A stretch of DNA of 64,000 bases from Pseudomonas fluorescens (GCF_902498195.1 NZ_CABVIY010000007.1:186001-250000), one strand, 5' to 3'; shown: positions 1 through 8,679, counted from the first letter of the stretch. Notes: a model not told the origin generated them from the letters alone. Translations and numbers: made by a program.

Positions 1-2
1 CA

Positions 3-1112
3 TTGTTCGCCACTTTCGTTTCAGCCGGCGATACCAGTACCGCGCTGCGACAGTCACTGATCTGCACCGTGCTGCTGGTGTTGTGCATGGTCATCAACGG
101 CCTGGTACGCCGCCATGCCCTGAGGCCACAACGTGGCGTGAAGCGCCATGCGCTGTATTCCGAGCGCCTGAAAAGCTTCTTCTACACCCTCGCGCACCTG
201 CTGGTCTGGCTGGCGTTCATCGAACTCGGCCTGCGGGTCTGGGGCATGTCGCTGATCCGCTTCACCGAAGGCGAAGGGCATGAAATCAGCGTCAAACTGT
301 TCAGCCTCGGTGGCACGCTGATCTTTGCCTGGCTGATCTGGATCCTCAGCGACACCGCCGTGCACCACGCCCTCACCCGCTCACGCAAGGGCCTGGCCAA
401 CGCCCGCGCGCAGACGATGATGCCGCTGATCCGCAACGTGCTGTTCGTGGCCATTTTCATCATTGCCTTGATCGTCGCCCTGGCCAACATGGGCATGAAC
501 GTCACGCCGCTGCTGGCCGGTGCCGGCGTGATCGGCCTGGCCATCGGTTTCGGCGCGCAATCGCTGGTGGCCGACCTGATCACCGGGCTGTTCATCATCA
601 TCGAAGACTCCCTGGCCATCGACGACTACGTGGACGTCGGCGGTCACCTGGGCACGGTGGAAGGCCTGACCATCCGCACCGTGCGCCTGCGGGACATCGA
701 CGGCATCGTCCACACCATTCCCTTCAGCGAAATCAAAAGCATCAAGAACTACTCGCGGGAATTCGGCTACGCGATCTTCCGGGTCGCAGTCCCTGCCAGC
801 ATGGACATCGACAGTGCGATCAAACTGATGCGCGAGGTCGGCCAGAAAATGCGCACCGACCCGCTGCAACGGCGCAACATCTGGTCGCCGCTGGAGATCC
901 AGGGGGTGGAAAGCTTCGAATCCGGCAACGCGATCCTGCGCGCCCGCTTCAAGACCGCGCCGATCAAGCAGTGGGAAGTCTCGCGGGCGTTCAACCTGTC
1001 ACTCAAACGCCACCTGGATGAAGCCGGGATGGACCTGGCGACGCCGCGGATGAGTGTGCAGGTGATCACCGCGGGCGGCGGCCCGGATCAGACCACATCC
1101 ACGCCGACGTGA
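3..1112 (+). CDS. MscS-family mechanosensitive channel (5' end probably outside window)
   Basis: Inner-membrane channel of the small-conductance mechanosensitive (MscS) superfamily, which releases solutes on hypo-osmotic shock. The visible 369 residues carry hydrophobic segments near residues 15-35, 60-80, 98-115 and 143-163. These are followed by the glycine/alanine-rich pore helix (LLAGAGVIGLAIGFGAQSLV, about 169-188) and the beta domain with the family motif IIIEDSLAIDDYV. A TTG at position 3 is the first possible start, but it lies at the window edge and larger members have long N-terminal extensions, so the gene is probably cut. Its 3' end overlaps the convergent GntR gene by 25 bases. 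The exact subfamily cannot be assigned. Confidence 0.85.
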   Translation: MFATFVSAGDTSTALRQSLICTVLLVLCMVINGLVRRHALRPQRGVKRHALYSERLKSFFYTLAHLLVWLAFIELGLRVWGMSLIRFTEGEGHEISVKLFSLGGTLIFAWLIWILSDTAVHHALTRSRKGLANARAQTMMPLIRNVLFVAIFIIALIVALANMGMNVTPLLAGAGVIGLAIGFGAQSLVADLITGLFIIIEDSLAIDDYVDVGGHLGTVEGLTIRTVRLRDIDGIVHTIPFSEIKSIKNYSREFGYAIFRVAVPASMDIDSAIKLMREVGQKMRTDPLQRRNIWSPLEIQGVESFESGNAILRARFKTAPIKQWEVSRAFNLSLKRHLDEAGMDLATPRMSVQVITAGGGPDQTTSTPT

Positions 1113-1801
1113 ATCGCATCGTGGCGCCAGAACTCCAGGTCACAATCGATCAACCGCTCGTGCTGATCGTAATTGACCCGCGCAATGCGCAACCCAGGGC
1201 TCCCCACCGACACCCGCAATGCCGCGGCCGCGTCCACTGACAACGCCGTCGGCACAATCTCGAAACGCACACGCCCGTAGTGCAGGTCGTAGTGCCGTGC
1301 ATACAACTCGGTGATCGACTGATTCAGGTCGAAAGCCAGAATCCCCGGGAAATATTGCGGGTTCAGGTAATGCTCCACGTACAGCACCAGCCGCCCGTCG
1401 ATGCGTCGCGAACGGCAGATCTGAATCACGCTGGACAGCGCCGGCAACTGCAACCAGGCACAGACCGCCGCCGACGCCGGCTGCAATCGCGCAGAAATCA
1501 CCTCGGTGGACGGCACTCGCCCCTGGGCGCTGACCATTGCGTGAAAGTGACTGCGCTGCATCAGGTTGTAGGCCAGTCGCGGCGGCGAAACGAACCAGCC
1601 ACGCCGCTCCTCACGATAAATCTGCCCCTGGGCCTCCAGCTGCAACAACGCCTCGCGCACCGTGATCCGAGTGGTCCCGAACAATTCGCTGAGCTTGCGC
1701 TCGGCCGGCAGCTTGCTCCCCGGTGCCAGCAACCCGTGATCGAGTTGTTCCTGAAGCACCTGGCCGATGGCTGTCACCGCTTTTGTTGCCTCATCACGCA
1801 T
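1088..1801 (-). CDS. GntR-family regulator with UTRA domain (HutC/PhnF type)
   Basis: Ligand-responsive repressor. Residues about 5-75 form a winged helix-turn-helix (LPAERKLSELFG followed by TRITVREALLQL), and residues about 95-235 match the UTRA ligand-binding fold (YVEHYLNPQYFPG; final segment LEFWRHDAI). I chose the ATG at 1801 over the TTG at 1804. The gene diverges from the transporter/phosphodiesterase operon beginning at 2164, and a TGG-n-CTAGACCA palindrome lies 15 bases upstream of its own ATG with a related copy before the operon. Autoregulation plus control of the operon is therefore the simplest reading. HutC-subfamily regulators often sense phosphonates, amino sugars or histidine derivatives; the effector here is unknown. 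Confidence 0.88.
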   Translation of the reverse strand: MRDEATKAVTAIGQVLQEQLDHGLLAPGSKLPAERKLSELFGTTRITVREALLQLEAQGQIYREERRGWFVSPPRLAYNLMQRSHFHAMVSAQGRVPSTEVISARLQPASAAVCAWLQLPALSSVIQICRSRRIDGRLVLYVEHYLNPQYFPGILAFDLNQSITELYARHYDLHYGRVRFEIVPTALSVDAAAALRVSVGSPGLRIARVNYDQHERLIDCDLEFWRHDAIHVGVDVV

Positions 1802-1815
1802 CAACGTTACCTATC

Positions 1816-1827
1816 TGGACTAGACCA
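1816..1827. promoter_or_regulatory. Putative GntR/UTRA operator O1
   Basis: TGGACTAGACCA is an imperfect palindrome that differs at one position from the TGGTCTAGACCA-type sites known for HutC-subfamily regulators (NagR/DasR; PhnF uses a similar TGGT-n4-ACCA site). It sits 15 bases upstream of the GntR start codon, a suitable position for autorepression. The assignment is by motif and position only. Confidence 0.6.
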
Positions 1828-2105
1828 GCACAGTTTCGGGGCAGAACCGCACGATAAAACGGCGTTTCAAACATCCTGCAAGCGTAGGCATTGCAGATGA
1901 CTGAGAGATGACAAGTTGCCCAATGGTCATTCGGATGACGGCCCGCAAAGCCTGCAATTCATCGGCCAAATCCCTTGTGTAGCGGGCTCTTGCCGATGGT
2001 CTACGCTTACCGGACACCCGCCAATGCCGGGCAAATAAGCGCCCTGTCGGGCGACGAACGACATCAAAGTGTCATCGAGCGCCCTTAGATTGGCTCAGGT
2101 ATTGC

Positions 2106-2117
2106 TGACCTAGACCA
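2106..2117. promoter_or_regulatory. Putative GntR/UTRA operator O2
   Basis: TGACCTAGACCA shares the right half-site CTAGACCA and the following ACA with O1. It lies 47 bases upstream of the binding-protein ATG, where it could overlap the promoter of the six-gene operon. The left half-site is weaker than in O1. The rest of the gap between the two divergent genes (1828-2105 and 2118-2163) shows no other clear element. Confidence 0.55.
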
Positions 2118-2163
2118 ACACAATCGCAATCGCAGCGTTGAAAACGCCCATAGGAGCTTCGGA

Positions 2164-3228
2164 ATGAAACAGCTTTTCCTGGCATCACTGTTAGGCTCGA
2201 CCATTGCCATGTGCACCGCCGCCATGGCGGCTGATGATTTGAAAACCCTGGAAGCCGCTGCGAAAGCGGAAGGCGCGGTCAACAGTGTCGGCATGCCCGA
2301 TGACTGGGCCAACTGGAAAGGCACCTGGGAAGACCTGGCCAAGAATTACGGCCTCAAACACATCGACACCGACATGAGCTCCGCCCAGGAAATCGCCAAG
2401 TTCGCCGCTGAAAAAGACAACGCCAGCGCCGACATCGGCGACGTCGGCGCGGCCTTCGGCCCGATCGCGGTGAAACAGGACGTCACCCAGCCCTACAAGC
2501 CATCTACCTGGGACCAGGTGCCAACCTGGGCTAAGGACAAGGACGGTCACTGGGCCTTGGCCTACACCGGCACGATTGCCTTTATCGTCAACAAGAAGCT
2601 GCTGCACGGTTCCGACGCACCGACCAAATGGGCGGACCTCAAGGATGGCAAGTACAAAGTGTCCATCGGTGATGTGAGCACCGCCGCACAAGCCGCGAAC
2701 GGTGTTCTGTCTGCCGCGCTGGCCAACGGTGGTGACGAGAAGAACCTCAAGCCGGCACTGGATCTGTTCGCCGACATTGCCAAACAAGGTCGCCTGTCGA
2801 TGTCCAACCCGACCATTGCCACCATGGAAAAAGGCGAAATCGAAGTCGGCGTGGTCTGGGACTTCAACGGCCTGAGCTACAAGGCCAAGATGGCCAATCC
2901 GGATGACTACACCGTACTGATCCCATCGGACGGTTCGGTGATTTCCGGCTACACCACCATCATCAACAAATACGCCAAGAACCCAAACGCCGCCAAGCTG
3001 ACCCGCGAGTACATCTTCAGCGACGCCGGCCAGATCAACCTGGCCAAGGGCAACGCCCGGCCGATCCGCGCCGAGCACCTGACCCTGCCAGCCGATGTCC
3101 AGGCCAAGCTGCTGCCGAACGAACAGTACAAAAACGTCACGCCGATCAAGGACGCCGATGCGTGGGAAAAAACCTCCAAGTCGCTGCCTCAGAAGTGGAA
3201 CGAAGAAGTCATCGTGGAAATGAAATAA
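2164..3228 (+). CDS. ABC transporter periplasmic substrate-binding protein
   Basis: Periplasmic solute receptor of 354 residues, of the iron/polyamine/thiamine/phosphonate-type extracellular binding-protein superfamily. A Sec signal peptide is visible (MKQLFLASLLGS, cleavage after AMA near residue 22). The mature part has the usual two-lobe features (YTGTIAFIVNKKLL; VGVVWDFNGLSYKAKM; SGYTTIINKYAKN). It is the first gene of the operon, and a REP pair separates it from the next gene, a common arrangement that can stabilise the upstream message so that the binding protein is made in excess. The neighbouring phosphodiesterase and HAD phosphatase suggest a phosphorus-containing ligand; this is inference, and the fold alone does not give specificity. 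Confidence 0.85.
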   Translation: MKQLFLASLLGSTIAMCTAAMAADDLKTLEAAAKAEGAVNSVGMPDDWANWKGTWEDLAKNYGLKHIDTDMSSAQEIAKFAAEKDNASADIGDVGAAFGPIAVKQDVTQPYKPSTWDQVPTWAKDKDGHWALAYTGTIAFIVNKKLLHGSDAPTKWADLKDGKYKVSIGDVSTAAQAANGVLSAALANGGDEKNLKPALDLFADIAKQGRLSMSNPTIATMEKGEIEVGVVWDFNGLSYKAKMANPDDYTVLIPSDGSVISGYTTIINKYAKNPNAAKLTREYIFSDAGQINLAKGNARPIRAEHLTLPADVQAKLLPNEQYKNVTPIKDADAWEKTSKSLPQKWNEEVIVEMK

Positions 3229-3240
3229 CGCGGTAGATCC

Positions 3241-3332
3241 CTGTGGGAGCGGGCTTGCTCGCGAAGGCGGCGTATCAGTCGACATCAATGTTGAATGATC
3301 AACCGCTTTCGCGAGCAAGCCCGCTCCCACAG
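3241..3332. repeat. REP pair (inverted)
   Basis: Two copies of the CTGTGGGAGCGGGCTTGCTC repeat in inverted orientation, separated by about 45 bases. Located between the binding-protein gene and the phosphodiesterase gene of the same operon. Confidence 0.9.
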
Positions 3333-3388
3333 TGGACCGAGTGAAGTCCGAAATTTCCGATTTCCTGTTTCGTGGAGTTTTTGCCCCT

Positions 3389-4195
3389 ATGAAGCACAAC
3401 GTCATCCTTGTCGTGCTCGACGGCCTCAATTACGAGGTCGCCCGCCACGCCATGGGGCACCTGCAGGCCTACGTCGGCGCAGGACGCGCAGCGCTCTACA
3501 AACTGGAGTGCGAGCTGCCGGCCCTGTCCCGACCGCTGTACGAATGCATCCTGACCGGCGTCACGCCGATCGACAGCGGCATCGTTCACAACAACGTCTC
3601 GCGCCTGTCCAACCAGCGCAGCATCTACCACTACGCCACCGACGCCGGCCTTACCACCGCCGCGGCCGCCTATCACTGGGTCAGCGAACTGTATAACCGT
3701 TCGCCGTTCGTGGCGGCCCGGGATCGCCACACCGACAACCCCGGGCTACCGATCCAGCACGGGCACTTCTACTGGAGCGATCACTACCCCGACTCGCACC
3801 TGTTCGCCGACGCTGAAAGCCTGCGCCTGCGCCATGCGCCGAATTTCCTGCTGATTCACCCCATGAACATCGACGACGCCGGGCACAAGCACGGCCTGGA
3901 CACCCCGCAATACCGCAACAGCGCCCGTTCGGCCGACATCATCCTGGCCGACTACCTGCAAGGCTGGCTCGACGCCGGGTATCAGGTGCTGGTGACCGCC
4001 GATCACGGCATGAACAACGACCGCTCCCATAACGGCCTGCTGCCCGAAGAACGCGAAGTGCCGCTGTTCGTGCTCGGCGATGCCTTCAGCTTCAACGCCG
4101 ATGCCACGCCCGGACAGACCGAGATTTGTGGCACCGTTTGCGAACTGCTGGGCGTGCCCCACGACAAACCCGTGTGCCGGGAGCTGCTCAAGTGA
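3389..4195 (+). CDS. Alkaline-phosphatase-superfamily NPP-type phosphodiesterase/nucleotide pyrophosphatase
   Basis: Metal-dependent hydrolase of 268 residues belonging to the type I phosphodiesterase/nucleotide pyrophosphatase group of the alkaline phosphatase superfamily, which also contains phosphonoacetate hydrolase. Metal ligands can be seen: VLDGLN near the start, D and H in NIDDAGHKHG, and DHG in TADHGMNNDRSH. The nucleophile is probably the serine in PALSRPLYE. No signal peptide is present, so the enzyme should act in the cytoplasm on imported substrate. ATG at 3389 was chosen because the hydrophobic beta strand with the first metal ligand (VILVVLDG) follows it directly. The gene overlaps the next permease start by four bases. 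Confidence 0.82.
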   Translation: MKHNVILVVLDGLNYEVARHAMGHLQAYVGAGRAALYKLECELPALSRPLYECILTGVTPIDSGIVHNNVSRLSNQRSIYHYATDAGLTTAAAAYHWVSELYNRSPFVAARDRHTDNPGLPIQHGHFYWSDHYPDSHLFADAESLRLRHAPNFLLIHPMNIDDAGHKHGLDTPQYRNSARSADIILADYLQGWLDAGYQVLVTADHGMNNDRSHNGLLPEEREVPLFVLGDAFSFNADATPGQTEICGTVCELLGVPHDKPVCRELLK

Positions 4196-5037
4196 CCTCA
4201 ACGACTCGCGGCAAATGGCTGGCCGCCTTGTGCCTGGTGCCCTTCGCCCTGTTCTTCATCGTGTTCGAAATTGCCCCGCTGACATGGGTGATGATCAACA
4301 GCCTGGAATCGGAAGAATTCGGCTGGGGCATCGCCAATTTCACCCGGATTTTCAACTCGAAGTTCTATCTGCAGGCGATCCAGTACAGCCTGGAAATCAG
4401 CTTCTGGTCCAGCGTGTTCGGCATCGTCATCGCGGTGCTCGGTGCTTATTCCCTGCACCGGGTCGACTCGAAACTGCGCAACTTCGTCAACGCCTTCGCC
4501 AACATGACCAGCAACTTCAGCGGCGTACCGCTGGCCTTCGCGTTCATCATCCTGCTGGGCTTTAACGGCACCTTCACCATCATGCTCAAACAGGCCGGGA
4601 TCATTCAGGACTTCAACCTGTATTCGAAAACCGGCGTGATCATTCTCTACACCTACTTCCAGATTCCCCTTGGCGTGCTGCTGCTCTACCCGGCCTTCGA
4701 TGCCCTGCGCGAAGACTGGCGCGAGTCTGCCGCGCTGCTCGGGGCGAACAGTTGGCAATTCTGGCGGCACATCGGCCTGCCCGTGCTGACCCCGGCCCTG
4801 CTCGGCACGTTCGTGATCCTGCTGGCCAACGCCCTCGGCGCCTACGCCACGGTGTATGCCCTGACAACCGGCAACTTCAACGTGATGCCGATCCGGATCG
4901 CGGCGATGGTCTCCGGCGACATTTCCCTGGACCCGAACCTGGCCAGCGCGCTGGCCGTGGTGCTGGTGGCGTTGATGACCCTGGTGACCGTCGTGCATCA
5001 GCTGCTGTTGAAGAGGAGCTACCATGTCTCGCGCTGA
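4192..5037 (+). CDS. ABC transporter permease (first of pair)
   Basis: Inner-membrane subunit of about 281 residues with six hydrophobic segments and the cytoplasmic EAA loop that contacts the ATPase (REDWRESAALLGANSWQFW). I place the start at GTG 4192, whose bases overlap the stop codon of the phosphodiesterase (GTGA); longer reading-frame extensions back to 4126 have no start signal and would run through that gene. The first transmembrane segment follows at WLAALCLVPFALFF. The 3' end overlaps the next permease by 14 bases, showing tight translational coupling within the import operon. Confidence 0.87.
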   Translation: MTSTTRGKWLAALCLVPFALFFIVFEIAPLTWVMINSLESEEFGWGIANFTRIFNSKFYLQAIQYSLEISFWSSVFGIVIAVLGAYSLHRVDSKLRNFVNAFANMTSNFSGVPLAFAFIILLGFNGTFTIMLKQAGIIQDFNLYSKTGVIILYTYFQIPLGVLLLYPAFDALREDWRESAALLGANSWQFWRHIGLPVLTPALLGTFVILLANALGAYATVYALTTGNFNVMPIRIAAMVSGDISLDPNLASALAVVLVALMTLVTVVHQLLLKRSYHVSR

Positions 5038-5824
5038 ATCGGGCCCCGCCGGCATCTACCATCGGATCGTGGTCTATCTGCTGTTCGCCATCCTTTTACT
5101 GCCATTGGTCGGCACCTTTATCTACTCGATTTCCAGCAGCTGGTCGGCAACCATCCTGCCCAGCGGCTTCAGCATCAAATGGTATGCGCAATTGTGGAGC
5201 GATCCGCGCTTCCTGGGTGCTTTCGGCCAATCGCTGCTGGTCTGCGTGGGCGCGCTGGTGCTGTCGGTGGTGCTGATTCTGCCGTTGCTGTTCGTGGTGC
5301 ATTACCACTTCCCGAAACTCGATGCCCTCATGAACATCCTGATCCTGCTGCCCTTCGCCGTGCCGCCGGTGGTGTCATCGGTCGGGCTGTTGCAGCTTTA
5401 CGGTTCCGGGCCGTTGGCGATGGTGGGCACGCCGTGGATCCTGATCGGCTGCTACTTCACCGTGGCGCTGCCGTTCATGTACCGGGCGATCACCAATAAC
5501 CTGCAAGCGATCAACCTGCATGACCTGATGGACGCCGCCCAGCTGCTTGGCGCCAGCACCTTTCAGGCGGCGATCCTGGTGGTCCTGCCGAACCTGCGCA
5601 AGGGCCTGATGGTGGCGCTGCTGTTGTCGTTCTCGTTCCTGTTCGGCGAGTTCGTGTTCGCCAACATCCTCGTCGGCACCCGTTACGAAACCCTGCAGGT
5701 CTACCTCAACAACATGCGCAACAGCAGCGGCCACTTCACCAGTGCGCTGGTGATTTCCTACTTCTTCTTTGTGCTGGTTCTGACCTGGGCGGCCAATATC
5801 TTGAACAAGGACAAAAGCGAATGA
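5024..5824 (+). CDS. ABC transporter permease (second of pair)
   Basis: Second membrane subunit, 266 residues, six predicted transmembrane helices. The EAA-type loop is visible at MDAAQLLGASTFQAA. Two distinct permeases with one ATPase are typical of the iron/polyamine/phosphonate-type importers. Its stop overlaps the ATPase start by four bases (ATGA). Confidence 0.87.
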   Translation: MSRAESGPAGIYHRIVVYLLFAILLLPLVGTFIYSISSSWSATILPSGFSIKWYAQLWSDPRFLGAFGQSLLVCVGALVLSVVLILPLLFVVHYHFPKLDALMNILILLPFAVPPVVSSVGLLQLYGSGPLAMVGTPWILIGCYFTVALPFMYRAITNNLQAINLHDLMDAAQLLGASTFQAAILVVLPNLRKGLMVALLLSFSFLFGEFVFANILVGTRYETLQVYLNNMRNSSGHFTSALVISYFFFVLVLTWAANILNKDKSE

Positions 5825-6810
5825 GCTATGTCAGCGTCCAACATCTGCAGAAAAACTACGCGGGCACCCCGGTGTTCAGCGATATCAACTGCGACATCCA
5901 GAAAGGCGAATTCGTCACCCTGCTCGGCCCGTCCGGGTGCGGGAAGTCCACGCTGCTGCGTTGCATCGCCGGGCTGACCTCGGTGGATGGCGGCAAGATC
6001 CTGCTCGATGGCGTCGATATCGTGCCGTTGAGCCCGCAAAAACGCGGGATCGGCATGGTGTTCCAGAGTTATGCACTGTTCCCCAACATGAACGTCGAGC
6101 AAAACGTTGCCTTCGGCTTGCGCATGCAGAAGGTCAATGCCGACGACACCCAAAAGCGCGTCGCCGAGGTACTGAAACTGGTGGAGCTCAATGACTTCGC
6201 CGCCCGTTATCCGCATCAGCTGTCCGGCGGCCAATGCCAGCGTGTCGCCCTCGCCCGTTCGCTGGTGACCCGGCCACGCCTGCTGCTGCTGGATGAACCG
6301 CTGTCGGCCCTGGATGCGCGGATCCGCAAGCACCTGCGTGAACAGATCCGTCAGATCCAGCGCGAACTGGGTCTGACCACGATTTTCGTCACACACGATC
6401 AGGAAGAAGCCCTGACCATGTCTGACCGGATTTTCCTGATGAATCAGGGAAAAATCGTACAAAGCGGCGACGCCGAGACCCTGTACACCGCGCCGGTGGA
6501 TGTGTTCGCCGCCGGGTTCATCGGCAACTACAACCTGCTGGACGCCGCCGCGGCCTCGAAGCTGCTGCAACGTCCCGTCACCCACCGCATCGCCATTCGC
6601 CCGGAGGCCATCGAATTGAGCCTGACCGGCGAGCTGGACGCTCAGGTGCGCAGCCACAGCCTGCTGGGCAACGTGATTCGCTACCGCATCGAAGCCCGCG
6701 GCGTGGAATTGGTGGTGGATGTGCTCAACCGCTCGGGCGCCGACCTGCATCCCGATGGTCAGCGCCTGGCGCTTTCCATCGATCCGACGGCCCTGTGTGA
6801 GGTAGCCTGA
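5821..6810 (+). CDS. ABC transporter ATP-binding protein (PotA/FbpC-like)
   Basis: Energising ATPase of the importer, 329 residues. Walker A GPSGCGKST is at residues 36-44. The Q-loop FQSYALFPN, signature LSGGQCQRVALAR, Walker B LLLLDEP and switch histidine in VTHDQEEA follow in order. The C-terminal part after about residue 235 resembles a TOBE regulatory domain. It is coupled by ATGA to the permease upstream. After its stop comes an 11-codon reading frame that bridges to the HAD gene. Confidence 0.92.
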   Translation: MSYVSVQHLQKNYAGTPVFSDINCDIQKGEFVTLLGPSGCGKSTLLRCIAGLTSVDGGKILLDGVDIVPLSPQKRGIGMVFQSYALFPNMNVEQNVAFGLRMQKVNADDTQKRVAEVLKLVELNDFAARYPHQLSGGQCQRVALARSLVTRPRLLLLDEPLSALDARIRKHLREQIRQIQRELGLTTIFVTHDQEEALTMSDRIFLMNQGKIVQSGDAETLYTAPVDVFAAGFIGNYNLLDAAAASKLLQRPVTHRIAIRPEAIELSLTGELDAQVRSHSLLGNVIRYRIEARGVELVVDVLNRSGADLHPDGQRLALSIDPTALCEVA

Positions 6811-6844
6811 TGCCTTTGCTGACGTTGAAGAGAGAACCGCACTG

Positions 6845-7498
6845 ATGGCCCTGGCAATTTTTGATCTGGACGAAACCCTGATCCACGGCGATTGCGCCAC
6901 CCTCTGGAGCGAACAAATGGGTCGCCTGGGCTGGGTCGATCCCGACTCTTTCATGCGCAAGAACGACGAGCTGATGGACGCCTACAGCCACGGCAAGCTG
7001 CGCATGGAGGAATTCATGACCTTCAGCCTGGAACCGATGATCGGGCGCACGCCCGAGGAGGTCGAGCACCTGGTCGGCCCGTGGGTGGAAGACTTCATCG
7101 AGCCGATCATCTTCAGCGACGCCACCAAGGCCATCGCCGCCCACCGCAAGGCTGGCGACCGCATCCTGGTGATTTCGGCCTCGGGCACGCACCTGGTCGG
7201 GCCGATTGCCGAGCGCCTGGGCATCGACGAGATTCTCGGGATCGAGCTGGAAGTGGCGCACGGGGTTTATACCGGCCACACCGTCGGCACCCTGACCTAC
7301 CGCGAGGGCAAGATCACCCGGCTGCTGGAATGGCTGGATGCGGAAGAGGAAAACCTGGAAGGCGCGAGTTTCTATTCCGACTCACGCAATGACCTGCCGT
7401 TGTTGCTGAAGGTGGACTTCCCGCACGTGGTCAACCCGGATCCGGTGCTGCTTGAGCAGGCCGAAAAGGCCGGCTGGCCGATCCATATCTGGAAGTAA
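6845..7498 (+). CDS. HAD-IB family phosphatase (SerB-like)
   Basis: Haloacid-dehalogenase-superfamily hydrolase of 217 residues. Motif I FDLDETLIHGDC (nucleophile and acid/base aspartates), motif II serine in VISASG, motif III lysine near EGKITRLLEW and motif IV FYSDSRNDLPLL are all intact. The C1 cap of HAD-IB enzymes lies between motifs I and II. As the last gene of the operon it could remove phosphate from the phosphomonoester released by the NPP-type enzyme. Similar proteins are often annotated as phosphoserine phosphatase-like, but the substrate is not determined. Confidence 0.85.
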   Translation: MALAIFDLDETLIHGDCATLWSEQMGRLGWVDPDSFMRKNDELMDAYSHGKLRMEEFMTFSLEPMIGRTPEEVEHLVGPWVEDFIEPIIFSDATKAIAAHRKAGDRILVISASGTHLVGPIAERLGIDEILGIELEVAHGVYTGHTVGTLTYREGKITRLLEWLDAEEENLEGASFYSDSRNDLPLLLKVDFPHVVNPDPVLLEQAEKAGWPIHIWK

Positions 7499-7507
7499 TC
7501 CGGATCC

Positions 7508-7599
7508 CTGTGGGAGCGGGCTTGCTCGCGAAAGCGGTTGATCATTCGACATTGATGTCGACTGACATGCCGCCTTCGCGAGCAAGCCCGCTCCCACAA
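7508..7599. repeat. REP pair (inverted)
   Basis: Inverted pair of the same REP family as at 3.2 kb, lying between the convergent HAD and oxidoreductase genes; the interior (about 45 bases) is also similar to that of the 3.2-kb pair but reversed. Confidence 0.9.
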
Positions 7600-7611
7600 G
7601 GTTCGGTGGTG

Positions 7612-8574
7612 TCAGGTCAAGCTCTCGTCAATCACCAACACCAGTTTCCCCGCCACCGTGTTACTCGCCAACTGCGCAAACGCCGCCTCGGCATCCTTGA
7701 TCGGGAAGGCCTTGGCCAGTTGCGGGCTCAGGCGTTTATCGGCGAACAGCGGCCAGACATGCTGGCGCAGATCGCTAAACAGATCCGCCTTGAACTGATC
7801 GTCACGACTGCGCAGGGTCGACCCCAGCAGCTGCACACGCTTGGCCAGCACCTGCGCCAAGTCCAGCTTGGCTTCGCGACCGCCCATCAGGCCGATCAGC
7901 ACCCAGCGACCGTCAGCCGCCAGCAGTTTCAGGTTCAGCGCCGCGTAGTTGCCGCCCACCGGGTCGAGGATGACGTCGAACGGCCCCAGGTCCCTCAGGC
8001 TCTCCAGGTCGCCGGTGCGCACCACGCCACCCTGGGCCCCGAGCGCTTCGCAGTAGGCCAGGCGCTCGGCGGAGCCGACGCTGACCCAGCACGGATTGCC
8101 AAACGCCTTGCACAGCTGAATGGCCGCTGAACCGATGCCACTTGCGCCGGCGTGCAGCAAAACTTTTTCACCCGGCTTGAGCGCGGCGAGCTGAAACACA
8201 TTCAACCAGACAGTCGCATAGACTTCCGGCAACGCAGCGGCTTCGGCCAACGACATTTCGTCGGGAACCGGCAACACGTGCCGTCCGTCGACAACCACCT
8301 CTTCGGCCATCCCGCCCCCGGCCAGCAAGGCGCAAACCCGATCCCCCACTTGCCAGGACGAGCCCGCGCCGACCTCGCTGATGACTCCCGAACACTCTAG
8401 ACCGAGCACCTGGCTGGCCCCCGGCGGAGGCGGGTAAAGACCGGCCTTCTGTAACAGATCGGCGCGATTGAGACCCGCAGCCGCCACTCGAATGCGAACT
8501 TGCCCCACATCACACGCAGGACTTGGCTCTTCAACCCACTCCACTTGACCGTCAACGCCTTGCAATGCTTTCAC
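7612..8574 (-). CDS. NAD(P)H-quinone oxidoreductase, zinc-type dehydrogenase family without zinc ligands
   Basis: Medium-chain dehydrogenase/reductase of 320 residues in the quinone-oxidoreductase (QOR/TP53I3-like) group, cytosolic. The N-terminal GroES-like domain contains NRADLLQKAGLYPPPPG, typical of QOR proteins. The Rossmann domain has HAGASGIGSAAIQL at about 140-153. It probably reduces quinones or enones with NADPH. The gene diverges from prc, with a terminator-like hairpin in the gap. Confidence 0.88.
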   Translation of the reverse strand: MKALQGVDGQVEWVEEPSPACDVGQVRIRVAAAGLNRADLLQKAGLYPPPPGASQVLGLECSGVISEVGAGSSWQVGDRVCALLAGGGMAEEVVVDGRHVLPVPDEMSLAEAAALPEVYATVWLNVFQLAALKPGEKVLLHAGASGIGSAAIQLCKAFGNPCWVSVGSAERLAYCEALGAQGGVVRTGDLESLRDLGPFDVILDPVGGNYAALNLKLLAADGRWVLIGLMGGREAKLDLAQVLAKRVQLLGSTLRSRDDQFKADLFSDLRQHVWPLFADKRLSPQLAKAFPIKDAEAAFAQLASNTVAGKLVLVIDESLT

Positions 8575-8600
8575 AGTGCCTCCATAGTGAGTCTGGACTG

Positions 8601-8628
8601 AGCCCGAAGCTGTAGCGCCGGGCTTTTT
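8601..8628 (+). terminator. Terminator-like hairpin in divergent gap
   Basis: AGCCCG (8601-8606) and CGGGCT (8619-8624) form a stem followed by five T residues on the plus strand. It lies between the divergent oxidoreductase and prc genes, so it is not at the end of a visible gene. Confidence 0.4.
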
Positions 8629-8679
8629 GCATTATGCGACCGGCCCTTGTGGAACCGGCGACTTCAAAGACGGCCTAAT

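Noticed and set aside
2191..3429. 412-codon minus-strand frame opposite the binding-protein gene
   Set aside because: Runs through a REP pair and antisense to a gene with signal peptide and operon context.
5758..6960. 400-codon minus-strand frame opposite the ABC ATPase
   Set aside because: Antisense to the intact ATPase with all nucleotide-binding motifs.
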